Origin: Pinibacter soli
GTDB lineage: Bacteria > Bacteroidota > Bacteroidia > Chitinophagales > Chitinophagaceae
Assembly: GCF_029961145.1 (NCBI RefSeq)
Contig: NZ_JASBRG010000006.1
Span: forward strand, 235,603 to 299,602
Length of the DNA stretch: 64,000 nucleotides
Direction of reading: 5' to 3'
Shown one piece after another: positions 35,404-44,181 of this stretch (position 1 is the stretch's first letter; each line of letters starts with the position of its first letter). The notes beneath the pieces were generated by a model that saw only the letters and a program-made list of their open reading frames with translations, did no database searches and was not told the DNA's origin. Made by a program: the position numbers and the translations under genes.

Positions 35404-35972
35404 TTATACAACTCTCTTTCCTTCATCTCCATCATATCGCCAGGAAGTAGTCCATCAATTGTTATACCCTCCATACTGTATCTGATTAATCGCAATGTAG
35501 GGAAGCCGACAGCCGCTGTCATTTTTCTTACCTGTCTGTTCTTTCCTTCGGTAAGTGTCAACTCGATCCATGAAGTGGGAATATTTTTTCTGAACCTTAT
35601 AGGCGGGTTGCGTGGTGGTACTTTTTGGTCAACATCAATTCTCTTTGCCTTTGCAGGTCTTGTTCGATGGGCTTTGCCATCCACCGTTATTGTAACTCCT
35701 TTCTTCAATACATCGACCGCTTCATCCGTAATGTTGCCATCAACCTGTACCCAATAAGTTCTTTCATGTTCAAAGGATGGATTAAGTAAGCGATGATTGA
35801 GTTTCTTATCGTTGGTCAGTAACAATAAACCTTCGCTGTCATAGTCGAGTCGGCCAACAGGATAAACATCGGAAGGCACATCGAAGAAGTCTTTCAATGT
35901 TTTCTTATCGCCTTCTTTGCTGAACTGGCAAAGTACTTCGTATGGTTTGTAAATGATAAAGTAGTGATGCAT
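35382..35972 (-). CDS. rluE: 23S rRNA pseudouridine synthase (RsuA/RluB/E family, RluE-like)
   Basis: A 196-residue enzyme that turns a uridine of 23S rRNA into pseudouridine. The catalytic aspartate is in GRLDYDSEGLLLLTND (about 41-56), and EGKNRQVRKMTAAVGFPTLRL (about 149-169, with short gaps) is the second family motif. It lacks an S4 domain, as RluE does. I choose ATG 35972; a TTG two codons upstream is possible. Its C-terminal tail (KKLKMES) is encoded by a family J repeat arm, so the original end of the gene may have been replaced. A hairpin with a T-run lies just upstream. Confidence 0.88.
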   Translation of the reverse strand: MHHYFIIYKPYEVLCQFSKEGDKKTLKDFFDVPSDVYPVGRLDYDSEGLLLLTNDKKLNHRLLNPSFEHERTYWVQVDGNITDEAVDVLKKGVTITVDGKAHRTRPAKAKRIDVDQKVPPRNPPIRFRKNIPTSWIELTLTEGKNRQVRKMTAAVGFPTLRLIRYSMEGITIDGLLPGDMMEMKERELYKKLKMES

Positions 35973-35981
35973 GTACAAATA

Positions 35982-36014
35982 AAAAGTCCCACATTTTGTG
36001 TGGGACTTTTATAT
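35982..36014 (-). terminator. Strong terminator-like hairpin upstream of the pseudouridine synthase gene
   Basis: AAAAGTCCCACA pairs exactly with TGTGGGACTTTT around a five-base loop, with T-rich sequence on both sides when read on either strand. It sits about 10 bases before the start codon of the leftward gene. It could end a small RNA transcribed leftward from the gap, or attenuate the gene. Confidence 0.6.
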
Positions 36015-36142
36015 ATGAATGGGTTAGTAAGTAATGGGAAAACAAATTCCCTACACAATATTAAAAATAATTTTCGCGAACTAGAAAATTTTTGACATAA
36101 ATTTTATTCACATTTTTTTTAGTCCTGTGGATAAGGCCGTTC

Positions 36143-36194
36143 GTTTGAAGCATCAAAAACAGCATCTCATGATTGCTTTCAAACTTTTTTTATT
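36143..36194 (+). terminator. Terminator-like hairpin in the divergent gap
   Basis: GTTTGAAGCA and TGCTTTCAAAC pair with one bulged base across a loop of about 20 bases, followed by seven T on the plus strand. No annotated gene ends here. Confidence 0.4.
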
Positions 36195-36450
36195 CTCATT
36201 ATTTTACGACTACATTTTTTATCATCCTCTGAAACTATTTGCAGCAAGGCATTTCGGCGATTTTGTTTTTTAATGCAATTGCGTTTTTATAAAAGTAACA
36301 ACATCATCGTTCATTGTTGAAGCATAAAAAATGCCTCAAATAAATTGTTTGTTAATGAGTCCGGGCTTTTAAAAAAAAGTTTGCTCAGCGGGTGGCTTAA
36401 GCTCCGTTTTTATCCTTTGAAATCATTTTTCGCCATTTTGAAGACAGCTA

Positions 36451-36458
36451 TAACTTTG
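36451..36458 (+). promoter_or_regulatory. Promoter -7 box for lpxD
   Basis: TAACTTTG matches the Bacteroidota TAnnTTTG box exactly and lies 14 bases before the lpxD start codon, implying a short leader. No TTG box is found at the normal spacing. Confidence 0.4.
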
Positions 36459-36472
36459 CAAAAAATCAAAAC

Positions 36473-37420
36473 ATGCAATTTCCTTCTCCTGTTTCTATTC
36501 AATGGATAGCAGATCTAATAAAAGCAGAACTTATAGGCAATGTAAACGGACAAGCTACAGGCATTAACGAATTACATAAAGTGGAACAAGGCGATCTTGC
36601 GTTTGTTGATCATCCTAAATATTATGATAAATGCATTCTGTCTGCAGCATCGTTTATCATAATAAATACAAAGAACGTAACAGTACCTGAAGGAAAGGCT
36701 TTGTTGGTGGTTGACAATCCTTTTGAAGCATACACAATCATTGTAAAACATTTCCGCCCGTTTGAACCGGCTACAAAAATGATCAGTGACTCAGCAGTGA
36801 TCGATGCGAGTACGGTTATCTATCCGAATGTGTTTGTTGGGCATCATGTTACCATCGGTAAGAACTGCATCCTCCATTCCGGGGCACAGATACTCGATCA
36901 TTGTGTGATCGGTGATAATGTAGTGATACAATCAGGAACCGTTATCGGCTCGGATGCTTTTTACTACAATACAAAAAAAGACAGGGAGGGTTGGTACAAA
37001 CGAATGACCAGTTGTGGAAGAGTACTAATTGAAGATGATGTAGAGATAGGTGCGAACTGTACGATCGACAGAGGTGTTACCCATGACACAATTATTGGGA
37101 AAGGAACAAAAATGGATAACCTCATACACATTGGTCACGATACTGTGGTTGGTAAAAACTGTTTGTTTGCCGCGCAAGTTGGTATCGCCGGTGCAACCAC
37201 TATTGAAGATGGTGTAATACTTTGGGGGCAGGTTGGCGTAAGTAAAACATTGACCATAGGGAAAAATGCAGTGGTATATGCACAGAGTGGAGTGCCGGCA
37301 TCACTGGAAGGCGGCAAAACTTATTTTGGATCACCGGTAGAAGATGCTTCACTAAAGATCCGCGAATTGGTTTGGGTAAAACGTATTCCTGAGTTGTGGG
37401 CGAAAGTGATGGGGAAATAG
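36473..37420 (+). CDS. lpxD: UDP-3-O-acylglucosamine N-acyltransferase (LpxD)
   Basis: A 315-residue left-handed beta-helix acyltransferase that adds the N-linked acyl chain in lipid A synthesis. An N-terminal uridine-binding domain (about 1-95) is followed by hexapeptide repeats (about 105-270; [26 protein letters not shown]). The catalytic histidine is expected in [11 protein letters not shown] (about 220-230). The protein is somewhat shorter than E. coli LpxD (341). Bacteroidota often have more than one LpxD-like protein, so this may be the second paralogue. It has a clear -7 promoter box and is followed by a family P element. Confidence 0.87.
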   Translation: MQFPSPVSIQWIADLIKAELIGNVNGQATGINELHKVEQGDLAFVDHPKYYDKCILSAASFIIINTKNVTVPEGKALLVVDNPFEAYTIIVKHFRPFEPATKMISDSAVIDASTVIYPNVFVGHHVTIGKNCILHSGAQILDHCVIGDNVVIQSGTVIGSDAFYYNTKKDREGWYKRMTSCGRVLIEDDVEIGANCTIDRGVTHDTIIGKGTKMDNLIHIGHDTVVGKNCLFAAQVGIAGATTIEDGVILWGQVGVSKTLTIGKNAVVYAQSGVPASLEGGKTYFGSPVEDASLKIRELVWVKRIPELWAKVMGK

Positions 37421-37485
37421 CAATTTGAAAATGGATGGAAATACGAAGTACGATGCGTGGTGTTCGAAATTGCCTAGGATGTTGA

Positions 37486-37590
37486 GCTTTCCGAAGCTTG
37501 TAGCTTCGAAGGATTATTCTATCGCCTCCGGCGATAATATTGTTGCCGGAGGCAACAGAATAAAACTTCGAGGCTATAAGCCTCGAATAG
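37486..37590. repeat. REP-like element, family P, second long copy
   Basis: The left foot CCGAAGCTTGTAGCTTCGAA and right foot CTTCGAGGCTATAAGCCTCG keep the palindromic design, though the base pairs differ from the 31730 copy. Interior parts are conserved: GGATTATTCT, the hairpins ATCGCCTCCGGCGAT and GTTGCCGGAGGCAAC, and AGAATAAAAC. Pairs have changed on both sides of the stems, which suggests selection on structure. It lies between lpxD and the macro-domain gene. Confidence 0.8.
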
Positions 37591-37630
37591 CAAAATCAAA
37601 ACTCATTACTCACTACTCTAAACTTCTCCC

Positions 37631-38143
37631 ATGATAGAAGTAATTAAAGGCGATATAACCAAAGTGCATGCAGATGCTATTGTAAACGCAGCGAACTCTT
37701 CTTTGTTAGGCGGTGGCGGCGTGGATGGAGCCATTCATCGTGCGGGTGGCCCTGCTATTTTAGAAGATTGCAGAAAAATAAGAGCAAGGCAGGGTGAATG
37801 CAAAACCGGCGATGCAGTTATTACTACGGCAGGTAATCTGCCCGCAAAATTTGTCATTCATACCGTTGGCCCGGTTTGGAACGGTGGTACTAAAAACGAA
37901 GCAGAAAAGCTGGCGAACTGTTATAAGCACTCTTTAGAGCTTGCAGTTGAAAACAAATGCGATACTGTAGCCTTTCCGAATATCAGCACAGGTATTTACG
38001 GTTATCCTAAAGATCAGGCGGCGGAGATTGCTGTGAAAACCGTTACTGAATTTTTAAATGAACATAAGAAGCCAGGCAAAGTAATTTTTGTTTGCTTTGA
38101 TGAAGACAGTTATTCAATTATTAAATCGCTCATTCACCACTAA
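37631..38143 (+). CDS. Macro-domain protein, O-acetyl-ADP-ribose deacetylase (YmdB type)
   Basis: A 170-residue single-domain protein. The ADP-ribose-binding loops are visible: [34 protein letters not shown] (positions 7-40) and STGIYGYP (about 114-121). YmdB-type enzymes hydrolyse O-acetyl-ADP-ribose and can remove ADP-ribose from proteins. The N-A-A-N catalytic motif and the glycine-rich loop are intact. It is preceded by a family P element and its last two codons and stop lie in a family E repeat. No ADP-ribosyltransferase gene is adjacent. Confidence 0.92.
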   Translation: MIEVIKGDITKVHADAIVNAANSSLLGGGGVDGAIHRAGGPAILEDCRKIRARQGECKTGDAVITTAGNLPAKFVIHTVGPVWNGGTKNEAEKLANCYKHSLELAVENKCDTVAFPNISTGIYGYPKDQAAEIAVKTVTEFLNEHKKPGKVIFVCFDEDSYSIIKSLIHH

Positions 38144-38279
38144 GGATACTAAGCCTCACTAAGAAAACCCGTATGCCAATACATCAAAATATATTACGGC
38201 CTTGCTTTTCAAATTTCTTATAGTCTATCAAGCTCTGCTTAGTGAGACTTAGTGCCGTTAGTGCCTTAGTGGTGAATTG
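38132..38279. repeat. Inverted repeat, family E (CACTAAGGATACTAAG words)
   Basis: Left arm 38132-38168 (ATTCACCACTAAGGATACTA and AGCCTCACTAAG), right arm 38235-38279 (CTTAGTGAGACTTAGTGCCG and TTAGTGCCTTAGTGGTGAAT). The stop codon of the macro-domain gene (38141-38143) is inside the left arm. A single right-type arm occurs at 59661-59704. Confidence 0.82.
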
Positions 38280-38293
38280 TAAAAAACAACGCC

Positions 38294-38824
38294 ATGAACA
38301 AAATACTAGCCATCTCAGGAAGTTTACGCAATACATCTTCCAATACAACCATCTTAAAATATTTACAGAAAATAGCACCATCAGATGTTGAGATCGAAAT
38401 CTACGATGAGCTCGGGGCGTTGCCTCACTTCAATCCAGACATCGACAACGAAAAATCTCCCGAAGTGGTCACAAGATTCAGATCGAAACTTAAAGAAGCA
38501 AATGGCGTAATCATTTGCACACCGGAATATGCTTTCGGCGTGCCGGGCGTTTTGAAGAATGGGCTGGACTGGATCGTGTCTTCTGGAGAGTTTACAGATA
38601 AACCTACAGCTACCATAAGCGCTTCGCCACTTGCTACAGGAGGAGATAAAGCACACGCTTCGTTGCTCGTCACGATTAAAGTAATGGGAGCTAAGGTAGT
38701 AGAGAGTGGTTCTGTTACTGTGCCGATCGTTTTGAAGAAATTTGACAGCGAGGGAGTTATAACCGACGAGAAGACGGCAAAGGAGTTCGAAGTAATGATG
38801 AATAGTTTGATCAGTGCGTTTTAG
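38294..38824 (+). CDS. NADPH-dependent FMN reductase family protein
   Basis: A 176-residue flavodoxin-fold oxidoreductase. The FMN phosphate loop is ISGSLRNTSSNTTIL (6-20), the isoalloxazine loop is CTPEYAFGVPGVLKNGLDW (about 76-94) and SASPLATGGDKAH follows. Relatives reduce quinones, chromate or azo dyes with NADPH. It sits between two inverted repeats (families E and B), so both flanks are repeat-bounded. No operon partner is evident. Confidence 0.92.
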   Translation: MNKILAISGSLRNTSSNTTILKYLQKIAPSDVEIEIYDELGALPHFNPDIDNEKSPEVVTRFRSKLKEANGVIICTPEYAFGVPGVLKNGLDWIVSSGEFTDKPTATISASPLATGGDKAHASLLVTIKVMGAKVVESGSVTVPIVLKKFDSEGVITDEKTAKEFEVMMNSLISAF

Positions 38825-38957
38825 GAAGTTGTTGGTTGATGGTTGTTAGTTGTTAGCTGTTGGACATTCTGTGCCATTTTTAGCCAGTTTTGTAGCCCTC
38901 GGATAAGCGATAAGCCGAACATAAAGACCAACAACTAACAACTATCAACCGACAACT
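38825..38957. repeat. Inverted repeat, family B, between convergent genes
   Basis: Left arm 38825-38862 (GAAGTTGTTGGTTGATGGTT and GTTAGTTGTTAGC), right arm 38927-38957 (ACCAACAACTAACAACTATC and AACCGACAACTT). The arms start and end right at the stop codons of the two convergent genes. The loop of about 64 bases includes a weak hairpin GGATAAGCGATAAGCC. Confidence 0.82.
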
Positions 38958-40037
38958 TTATTCCTCCGGAACATAATCATACGGCAACAGCTCGGCCAGC
39001 TTCTCCCAACTCCAGTAGCCATTGTTGGTTACATCATTCTGATCATAAAAATATCCGTTTGACATAATATTGAAACCTTCGTTAATCTCAATCACCGTAA
39101 GTTGTGCACGTAATTGCGGAGGCAATTTGTAAAAATCGATATAAGCCTTCTCTGGCATTTCATTGTGATACTTTATTCTCAATCTTCCATCGTAATTAAT
39201 AGCCACTTCACTGCTGTCAATACTGTAAATGGAAGAGTCGTAAGGATTGGAAATGGTTTCAACCGCAAAAGGACTAAGGCTGGTTACTTTTTCTATTTCA
39301 AATCCTTCTTTCTCCAGGTTGTGGTTGTACCATGCACGCATAAAATGCATGCGCGAACCATTATATGCTTTCACGCGATTTGCTTTCCAGACTTTTTGTT
39401 CTTCCGGAGTTCCTTCCAAAGGTTCAAAGAATGGAAAGCCTGTGTACGTGCAAGTATTGTTCCCATATTCATAGGTCAGCGAGTCTAGCTTGTAATGAAT
39501 TTTATAGCCAAGCGCTTTGTTTATGATCACGAGGTCTTCACGTTCCGTTACTTTCAGGCGATTCTTTTTTTTGCTGAAAAAGAATTTCAGTGCCTGTGGA
39601 TTTTCAATCTGGCATTTGCCTGCATCTTCTGTGCTGCCGATAAAGTTTGCGTTGAAGAAGCTGCCGTATTTCTCCAGGCCATCCGCCAGTTCAGAACTGC
39701 TCGTGAAAACTACATCTTCCAGTTGTTTGCCTTTTGGCTGCAATGTTATGGTCAGTGCGTTTAAAGCGTTGTTATTGTTTACTTGTGTTTGGTAGGTTTC
39801 ATAACCGGTAAAAGTTATGATCAGGTCATAACCACCATGAGGAAGCTTCAACTGGAAATTACCGTCGTTGTCTGTAACGGTTCCCAGGGTTGTGTTTTGA
39901 CAGAAAACAGAAGCTTTTGCCAACGGCGCTCCGGTAGTATCTGTTACGCGGCCCTTTACGTAGAAATCGTTTTGCGCAAGCGCAAATTGTACAAAAAAAA
40001 TCGTCAGTACGGAAAGCAAGATTTTTTGCATATGCAT
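38958..40037 (-). CDS. Exported protein with carboxypeptidase-regulatory-like domain
   Basis: A 359-residue exported protein of unknown role. After the signal peptide (FVQFALAQ) a CarboxypepD-regulatory-like beta-sandwich (about 24-108; GRVTDTTGAPLAKASVFCQN, TVTDNDGNFQLKLP) is followed by a larger domain without a family that I recognise. The same N-terminal domain precedes the plug in SusC proteins, but there is no TonB plug or barrel here. A start two codons further in (MQKILL) is equally likely. It is convergent with the FMN reductase. Confidence 0.8.
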   Translation of the reverse strand: MHMQKILLSVLTIFFVQFALAQNDFYVKGRVTDTTGAPLAKASVFCQNTTLGTVTDNDGNFQLKLPHGGYDLIITFTGYETYQTQVNNNNALNALTITLQPKGKQLEDVVFTSSSELADGLEKYGSFFNANFIGSTEDAGKCQIENPQALKFFFSKKKNRLKVTEREDLVIINKALGYKIHYKLDSLTYEYGNNTCTYTGFPFFEPLEGTPEEQKVWKANRVKAYNGSRMHFMRAWYNHNLEKEGFEIEKVTSLSPFAVETISNPYDSSIYSIDSSEVAINYDGRLRIKYHNEMPEKAYIDFYKLPPQLRAQLTVIEINEGFNIMSNGYFYDQNDVTNNGYWSWEKLAELLPYDYVPEE

Positions 40038-40112
40038 ATTGGAGATTTGTTTAAAAACGAATTCGAAAGAATTTCATTGTATTGAAAAGATGATTGAAAA
40101 TGGTGCCAAATA

Positions 40113-41102
40113 TTATTTGCGGACCTGCTCAAGGTATTTTGCGCAGCTTTTTTTAACGGTTTCTTCTATTGTGGCAAACTGGAAACCGGGCAATGCTTTG
40201 AGGATCTTGCTATTGTCGAAATAGGTTTTAGACTGAGCGATCTTGGCGGTTTCTTTTGTAAGCAAAGGTTTTTTGTGGCTGAAAAAAGATTTTAGCGCTT
40301 CAACACGCCATGCAATTTGTCCCATAAACCGGGATGCCAATCGCGACGGTTTTTTCTTTTGAAAGCCTTCTGCAATCAAATCAAACAGTTTTTTGAAACT
40401 GTAATTTTCACTACTGATTATAAATCGCTGCCCGGAAATTTCAGATTGCATTAATTGCACTACCGCTCTCGCAACATCTTCCACATCCACAAAGCCATTT
40501 ACCCCGTCGGTATAGTATGGAAACTCGTTGTAGATACTTTTAAAAATAGCAATGCTCGAACTGTTCCAATCGCCGACACCTAAAATGGTGCTTGGGTTAA
40601 GGATCACGCCGTTCATTCCTTCTGCGATGGCACGCCAAACTTCCATCTCACCTTTATACTTGCTGATGGCATAGTGCGTGTTGGTGGAAGAGTCTTTCCA
40701 TTCTTTCTCTTCATTAACCTGCTCGCCATTTTTTGTTCTGCCAAGCGCTGCAACTGAACTGATGTGTATAACGCGGCGGATGTTATTTTCAAGTGCCACA
40801 TTTACCACATTGGCCGTGCCTTCAACATTGGTTTGATAAAGAGCAGTTCTTTCGTTTTTATCAAACGAAACCATAGCCGCAGAGTGAACAACGGTATCAA
40901 TGCCTTTCATGGCAGCATCAAGGTCAATGACATCCAGAATGTCTGCTTCAACCCACTCAACTTTATTTGTAATGTATGAAGGTAAAAAGAAGGGAATTTT
41001 TGAAGAAGCACGTTTAATGGCCCTTACAGGGTAGCCATTTTCAACCAGATGTTTTATAATATAGGCTCCGAGAAACCCGGTGCCTCCTGTTACAAGAACC
41101 AT
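40113..41102 (-). CDS. NAD-dependent epimerase/dehydratase (extended SDR)
   Basis: A 329-residue extended short-chain dehydrogenase. The nucleotide-binding loop is VLVTGGTGFLGAYI (2-15); the active site has Tyr and Lys in YAISKYKGE (about 149-157), with ISSVAALG upstream. The overall pattern (LNPSTILGVGDW, FVDVEDVARAVV) resembles the dihydroflavonol-reductase/3-beta-HSD-like branch. Substrate is unknown. It is transcribed leftward 75 bases before the carboxypeptidase-regulatory gene. Confidence 0.9.
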   Translation of the reverse strand: MVLVTGGTGFLGAYIIKHLVENGYPVRAIKRASSKIPFFLPSYITNKVEWVEADILDVIDLDAAMKGIDTVVHSAAMVSFDKNERTALYQTNVEGTANVVNVALENNIRRVIHISSVAALGRTKNGEQVNEEKEWKDSSTNTHYAISKYKGEMEVWRAIAEGMNGVILNPSTILGVGDWNSSSIAIFKSIYNEFPYYTDGVNGFVDVEDVARAVVQLMQSEISGQRFIISSENYSFKKLFDLIAEGFQKKKPSRLASRFMGQIAWRVEALKSFFSHKKPLLTKETAKIAQSKTYFDNSKILKALPGFQFATIEETVKKSCAKYLEQVRK

Positions 41103-41325
41103 TTTTGTTGCGTGCTTTTAAAAAATATGTTCAAATGTAGGTAAAAGGTTTGAGGATTGAGCTAAGAGGGGCAAGGCAGCTGCCGGCCGCAGCGTCGTTA
41201 TATATGTTAAGTATCGGGAGCGGAGATATCCTGCTTTGTACAAACAATTCAGTTCACCCGTTTTTGCTTTGTCTTTCTCTTAATTTCGACGAATGTTCTT
41301 AACCCTTTTCGTACTGCAATCAACT

Positions 41326-41859
41326 ATGTTAAATGAAACTACCCGCCCAAAGCCAGGAGCCCTATATGTGTTAGGCATTCTTTGTTTAGTTCCAATACTT
41401 GGCTTTATTGCCGGCATTGTTTTTTTCATCCTCGGCATTGTCTATTATAAAGACAAATGGTTCTCATTAATGGGCGTATTTGGGATCCTTTGGACAATTG
41501 CGCTTTACGTCATTCTTTTTTATGTTGCATTTTTTTCCTCGATTGGTAAGCAGGGTTTTGCGGGACTTTCTCAGCAAAACCTGAATGGTCTCGTAAGTGA
41601 AATTGAGTTTTACAAAACGCAACATGGGAGCTATCCAGATAAACTTTAACAGATTCAAAAAAACAATAAGTTCGTTTTCATCTACGATGCAATACCTGGA
41701 AAATTTCCAAGTGCAAACCGGCTTTACAACTATGAGAAAAGAGGAGACAAATATGTTTTGTTTTCTTCAGGAGTTGATGGTATTCCCAATACTAAAGATG
41801 ATCTTTTTCCGCAGGTAACGATTACAGACAGTAGTAAAATAGGATTGATTAAACCATAA
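41326..41859 (+). pseudogene. Membrane protein with pseudopilin (GspG-like) C-terminus, interrupted by an in-frame TAA
   Basis: The frame opens at ATG 41326 (MLNETTRPKPG; an upstream ATG at 41293 is possible). Two to three membrane segments in the first 75 residues look like a DUF4190-type membrane domain. Next comes VSEIEFYKTQHGSYPDKL and then TAA at 41647-41649. Exactly the same frame continues for 69 more codons (QIQKNNKFVFIYDAIPGKFP ... YVLFSSGVDGIPNTKDDLFP), which is the typical end of a type II secretion major pseudopilin. One base change (TTA to TAA) explains it. It could be a dead gene, a sequencing error or, less likely, read through. Confidence 0.75.
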
Positions 41860-42001
41860 ATATCATCTTAACATATTAAAATATTAAAACCCTGTTGTCA
41901 TTGTTCGTGTCCTCATGAACCATTAAATCACGATGTCGTAATATTTCGGTTCGTGGGGACATCAACTGAGGCTGCCGGCATTATGCGTTGTGCGATCCTC
42001 A

Positions 42002-43900
42002 TTATCCTTTCAAAGCATTCACCACAAAGGTTGTCTTATATAAAACATTCTGCATATCCGATGCTGATTGTGGCATATACAGCGCCATTTCGCAAGTATT
42101 CAAAAGACTTTCCAATTCTGTTCTTACGGTCAGGCTAACATTGTTTTCCTGCAATAATTGTAGCGCAGTTCTTTTGTCCATCTTGCTCGGCGGCAAACCT
42201 GTTTTTTTGCTTACCGCTTCCCAAAGAGTGTTTTGTATGGAGGAGAAAAATTGACGGCTATCGTTATCGCCCAAAGCTTTTCTGGATTTTTCCAAAGGAT
42301 CGGCTTCGAATACGAATGTTTCAACAACCGGTTCTTTCGGTTTCTCAGGAACAATGGCAGCTGGTTTTCGTGGCGCAGGTTTTTCTGCTTCTTTTTTCGC
42401 AACAGTAGAAGGTGTTCTTTTTCTACGGAAAAATAACAGCAACAATAAAATCGCCGCAATGCCTCCTGCAATCCAGTACCACCACGCAGCTAAGCCCGTA
42501 TTAGTGTCTAATGGTTGAATGGCTGCCTTCGCTTTGTCACTTTTCTTGCGTTTGTGCAAAGCTTTCAAAACATGAATCGACAGAGGTTGTGAACTAAGTG
42601 TTTTGTAAGTGTTTGCAGCAGGATCAAAATAACTAAGCGTGACAGGGTTGATGGTAAAGTTGCCCGTGTCAGAAGGCACAAACAAAAAATCGAATTTCTT
42701 GCTGCCTGCAATTGGAGAAACGGATTTATCTATATCTTCTTTTATAGTAGCATCAAATGATTCAAAGCCTTGCGGAAAGCTAACAGAAGGTGCATTCACC
42801 AGAGGTATATTTCCCGCACCGTTAATGGTTACACTTAAGGTAGCATCATCTTCTGCGTGAACTTCCTGAGTCGAAAGCGTGGCATCCAATGTGAAATTTC
42901 CAACGGCGCCATTGAACGAAGATGGCTTAGCGTCAGGCAATGGCTTTACAGTGATGGTTACAGGTTTGCTGGCGAGCGTAACACTATGTTCTTCCCAGTT
43001 CTGGTTACCAAAACCATCCATCATTTGTTGGATAGGATCGCGGGATTGCTTCGCGGATGTGGTGGTTCTTATAAAGCGTACTTTATTATCCAGCTCTACA
43101 GGATCAAGTGTAAATGTGCCGGCCTGTAACGGGTACAGCTGCACTTTGCGGATAAGATGTACGGTGAAGGGCTTGCCTCCGATATTTTCTACAGATGGCG
43201 AAGCGGTTTGCATGTCCACCATATCATACACGCTAAAACCATCAAGCGATGGTCTTTTTGTAACTCTTGATTCTGATTTTAATCTTGAACATAATTTATA
43301 AGTTGCAACAATTGGCTCGCCTACGAAGCAGTTTGTTTTATTGACTTGCAAAACCACCAATAGATTTTTCTTCACCTTTTCGTTGTAGTCCTCATTCGCA
43401 CGCAGCATCACATCTTCATCAGGAAGGTCCTGCATGTCCATCGGAGGGAAACCCATATTCATAGAAGGCATGGAAGGTTGCTGATTGTTCTTACCCACTC
43501 TGTTTCCAACGGTCACGTTCACCGTGTTTGTCTGCATCGTTTTGTTGTTGATCCTTGCCACGGCTGCAGGTATCACAAACTTTCCCGGGCCTTTTGGCTG
43601 CACAAGAAATGACAGCGTGTAAGAAGATGTAGTTGTACCGTTTATGGTACTTGTTTCACTCGATTGATTCGGGCCGCTGATAACACTGAAGTCTCTGAAT
43701 TCCGGCAATTGCACATCGTTGATGGAACCCGCGTTTTCAATAACATAATCGATTTGCAGGGTTTCATTTTTTGCAATGTTCTTGTCGCTTACACGGCAAT
43801 AGAATTTTCCCTGCGCTACAACATTTGCACAAGTAAACAACATTGCGAGTGACAATAAAAACCATTTGCTGCCGGTGATTCGGTGAAAAGTCGTCTTCAT
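42002..43900 (-). CDS. batD: BatD-like protein
   Basis: A 632-residue membrane-anchored protein. After a signal peptide (VVAQG) come immunoglobulin-like beta domains with the BatD pattern (VSDKNIAKNETLQIDYVIEN, FRDFSVISGPNQS, SYTLSFLVQPKGPGKF). A membrane helix lies at about 478-497 (WWYWIAGGIAAILLLLLFF), followed by a basic cytoplasmic tail. BatD belongs with BatA, BatB and BatC in the Bacteroidota Bat system; here it is 11 kb from batBC and in the opposite direction. Confidence 0.9.
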   Translation of the reverse strand: MKTTFHRITGSKWFLLSLAMLFTCANVVAQGKFYCRVSDKNIAKNETLQIDYVIENAGSINDVQLPEFRDFSVISGPNQSSETSTINGTTTSSYTLSFLVQPKGPGKFVIPAAVARINNKTMQTNTVNVTVGNRVGKNNQQPSMPSMNMGFPPMDMQDLPDEDVMLRANEDYNEKVKKNLLVVLQVNKTNCFVGEPIVATYKLCSRLKSESRVTKRPSLDGFSVYDMVDMQTASPSVENIGGKPFTVHLIRKVQLYPLQAGTFTLDPVELDNKVRFIRTTTSAKQSRDPIQQMMDGFGNQNWEEHSVTLASKPVTITVKPLPDAKPSSFNGAVGNFTLDATLSTQEVHAEDDATLSVTINGAGNIPLVNAPSVSFPQGFESFDATIKEDIDKSVSPIAGSKKFDFLFVPSDTGNFTINPVTLSYFDPAANTYKTLSSQPLSIHVLKALHKRKKSDKAKAAIQPLDTNTGLAAWWYWIAGGIAAILLLLLFFRRKRTPSTVAKKEAEKPAPRKPAAIVPEKPKEPVVETFVFEADPLEKSRKALGDNDSRQFFSSIQNTLWEAVSKKTGLPPSKMDKRTALQLLQENNVSLTVRTELESLLNTCEMALYMPQSASDMQNVLYKTTFVVNALKG

Positions 43901-44015
43901 TTTTAGCTAAGCCTTCTTGAAAATGAAAATTAATATAAATGTGCTGTTGAAAAAGGATATTTTAAATTTTAACACTACCAAAAGCTCTTGATGAGACCTA
44001 ACATCCACTAAGAGT

Positions 44016-44170
44016 TTTTTAACCACAGAGCTAACAGAGGTTTTTTTCGCAGAGAAAAGGGGGTTTGTGAATCGTTCCTTCTTTTCTCAGCTCTCTGGAG
44101 CTTTAATATTTTTTGCAGCAATCCCTCCGGTTTCTCTGTGAAAAAAACTCCTTTCCTCCGTGGTAAAAAA
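44016..44170. repeat. Inverted repeat, family I variant (AACCACAGAGCTAACAGAGG words)
   Basis: Left arm 44016-44062 (TTTTTAACCACAGAGCTAAC and CGCAGAGAAAAGGGG), right arm 44127-44170 (CCTCCGGTTTCTCTGTGAAA and CTTTCCTCCGTGGTAAAAAA). Loop about 65 bases. Word pattern is related to the element at 8397-8541. Confidence 0.75.
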
Positions 44171-44181
44171 TAAAGGCTGCC

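Larger units (their letters stand above)
35973..36472. other. 500-base divergent gap with two orphan terminator-like hairpins
   Basis: The gap between the leftward pseudouridine synthase and rightward lpxD is AT-rich and has no reading frame of note. It holds a strong hairpin at 35982-36014, a second hairpin with a T-run at 36143-36194, and the lpxD promoter box. No protein gene ends here on either strand, so the hairpins may end unannotated small RNAs. Confidence 0.5.

Noticed and set aside
37425..37634. 69-codon frame between lpxD and the macro-domain gene
   Set aside because: It is entirely made of repeat sequence (P element) and overlaps the start of the real downstream gene.
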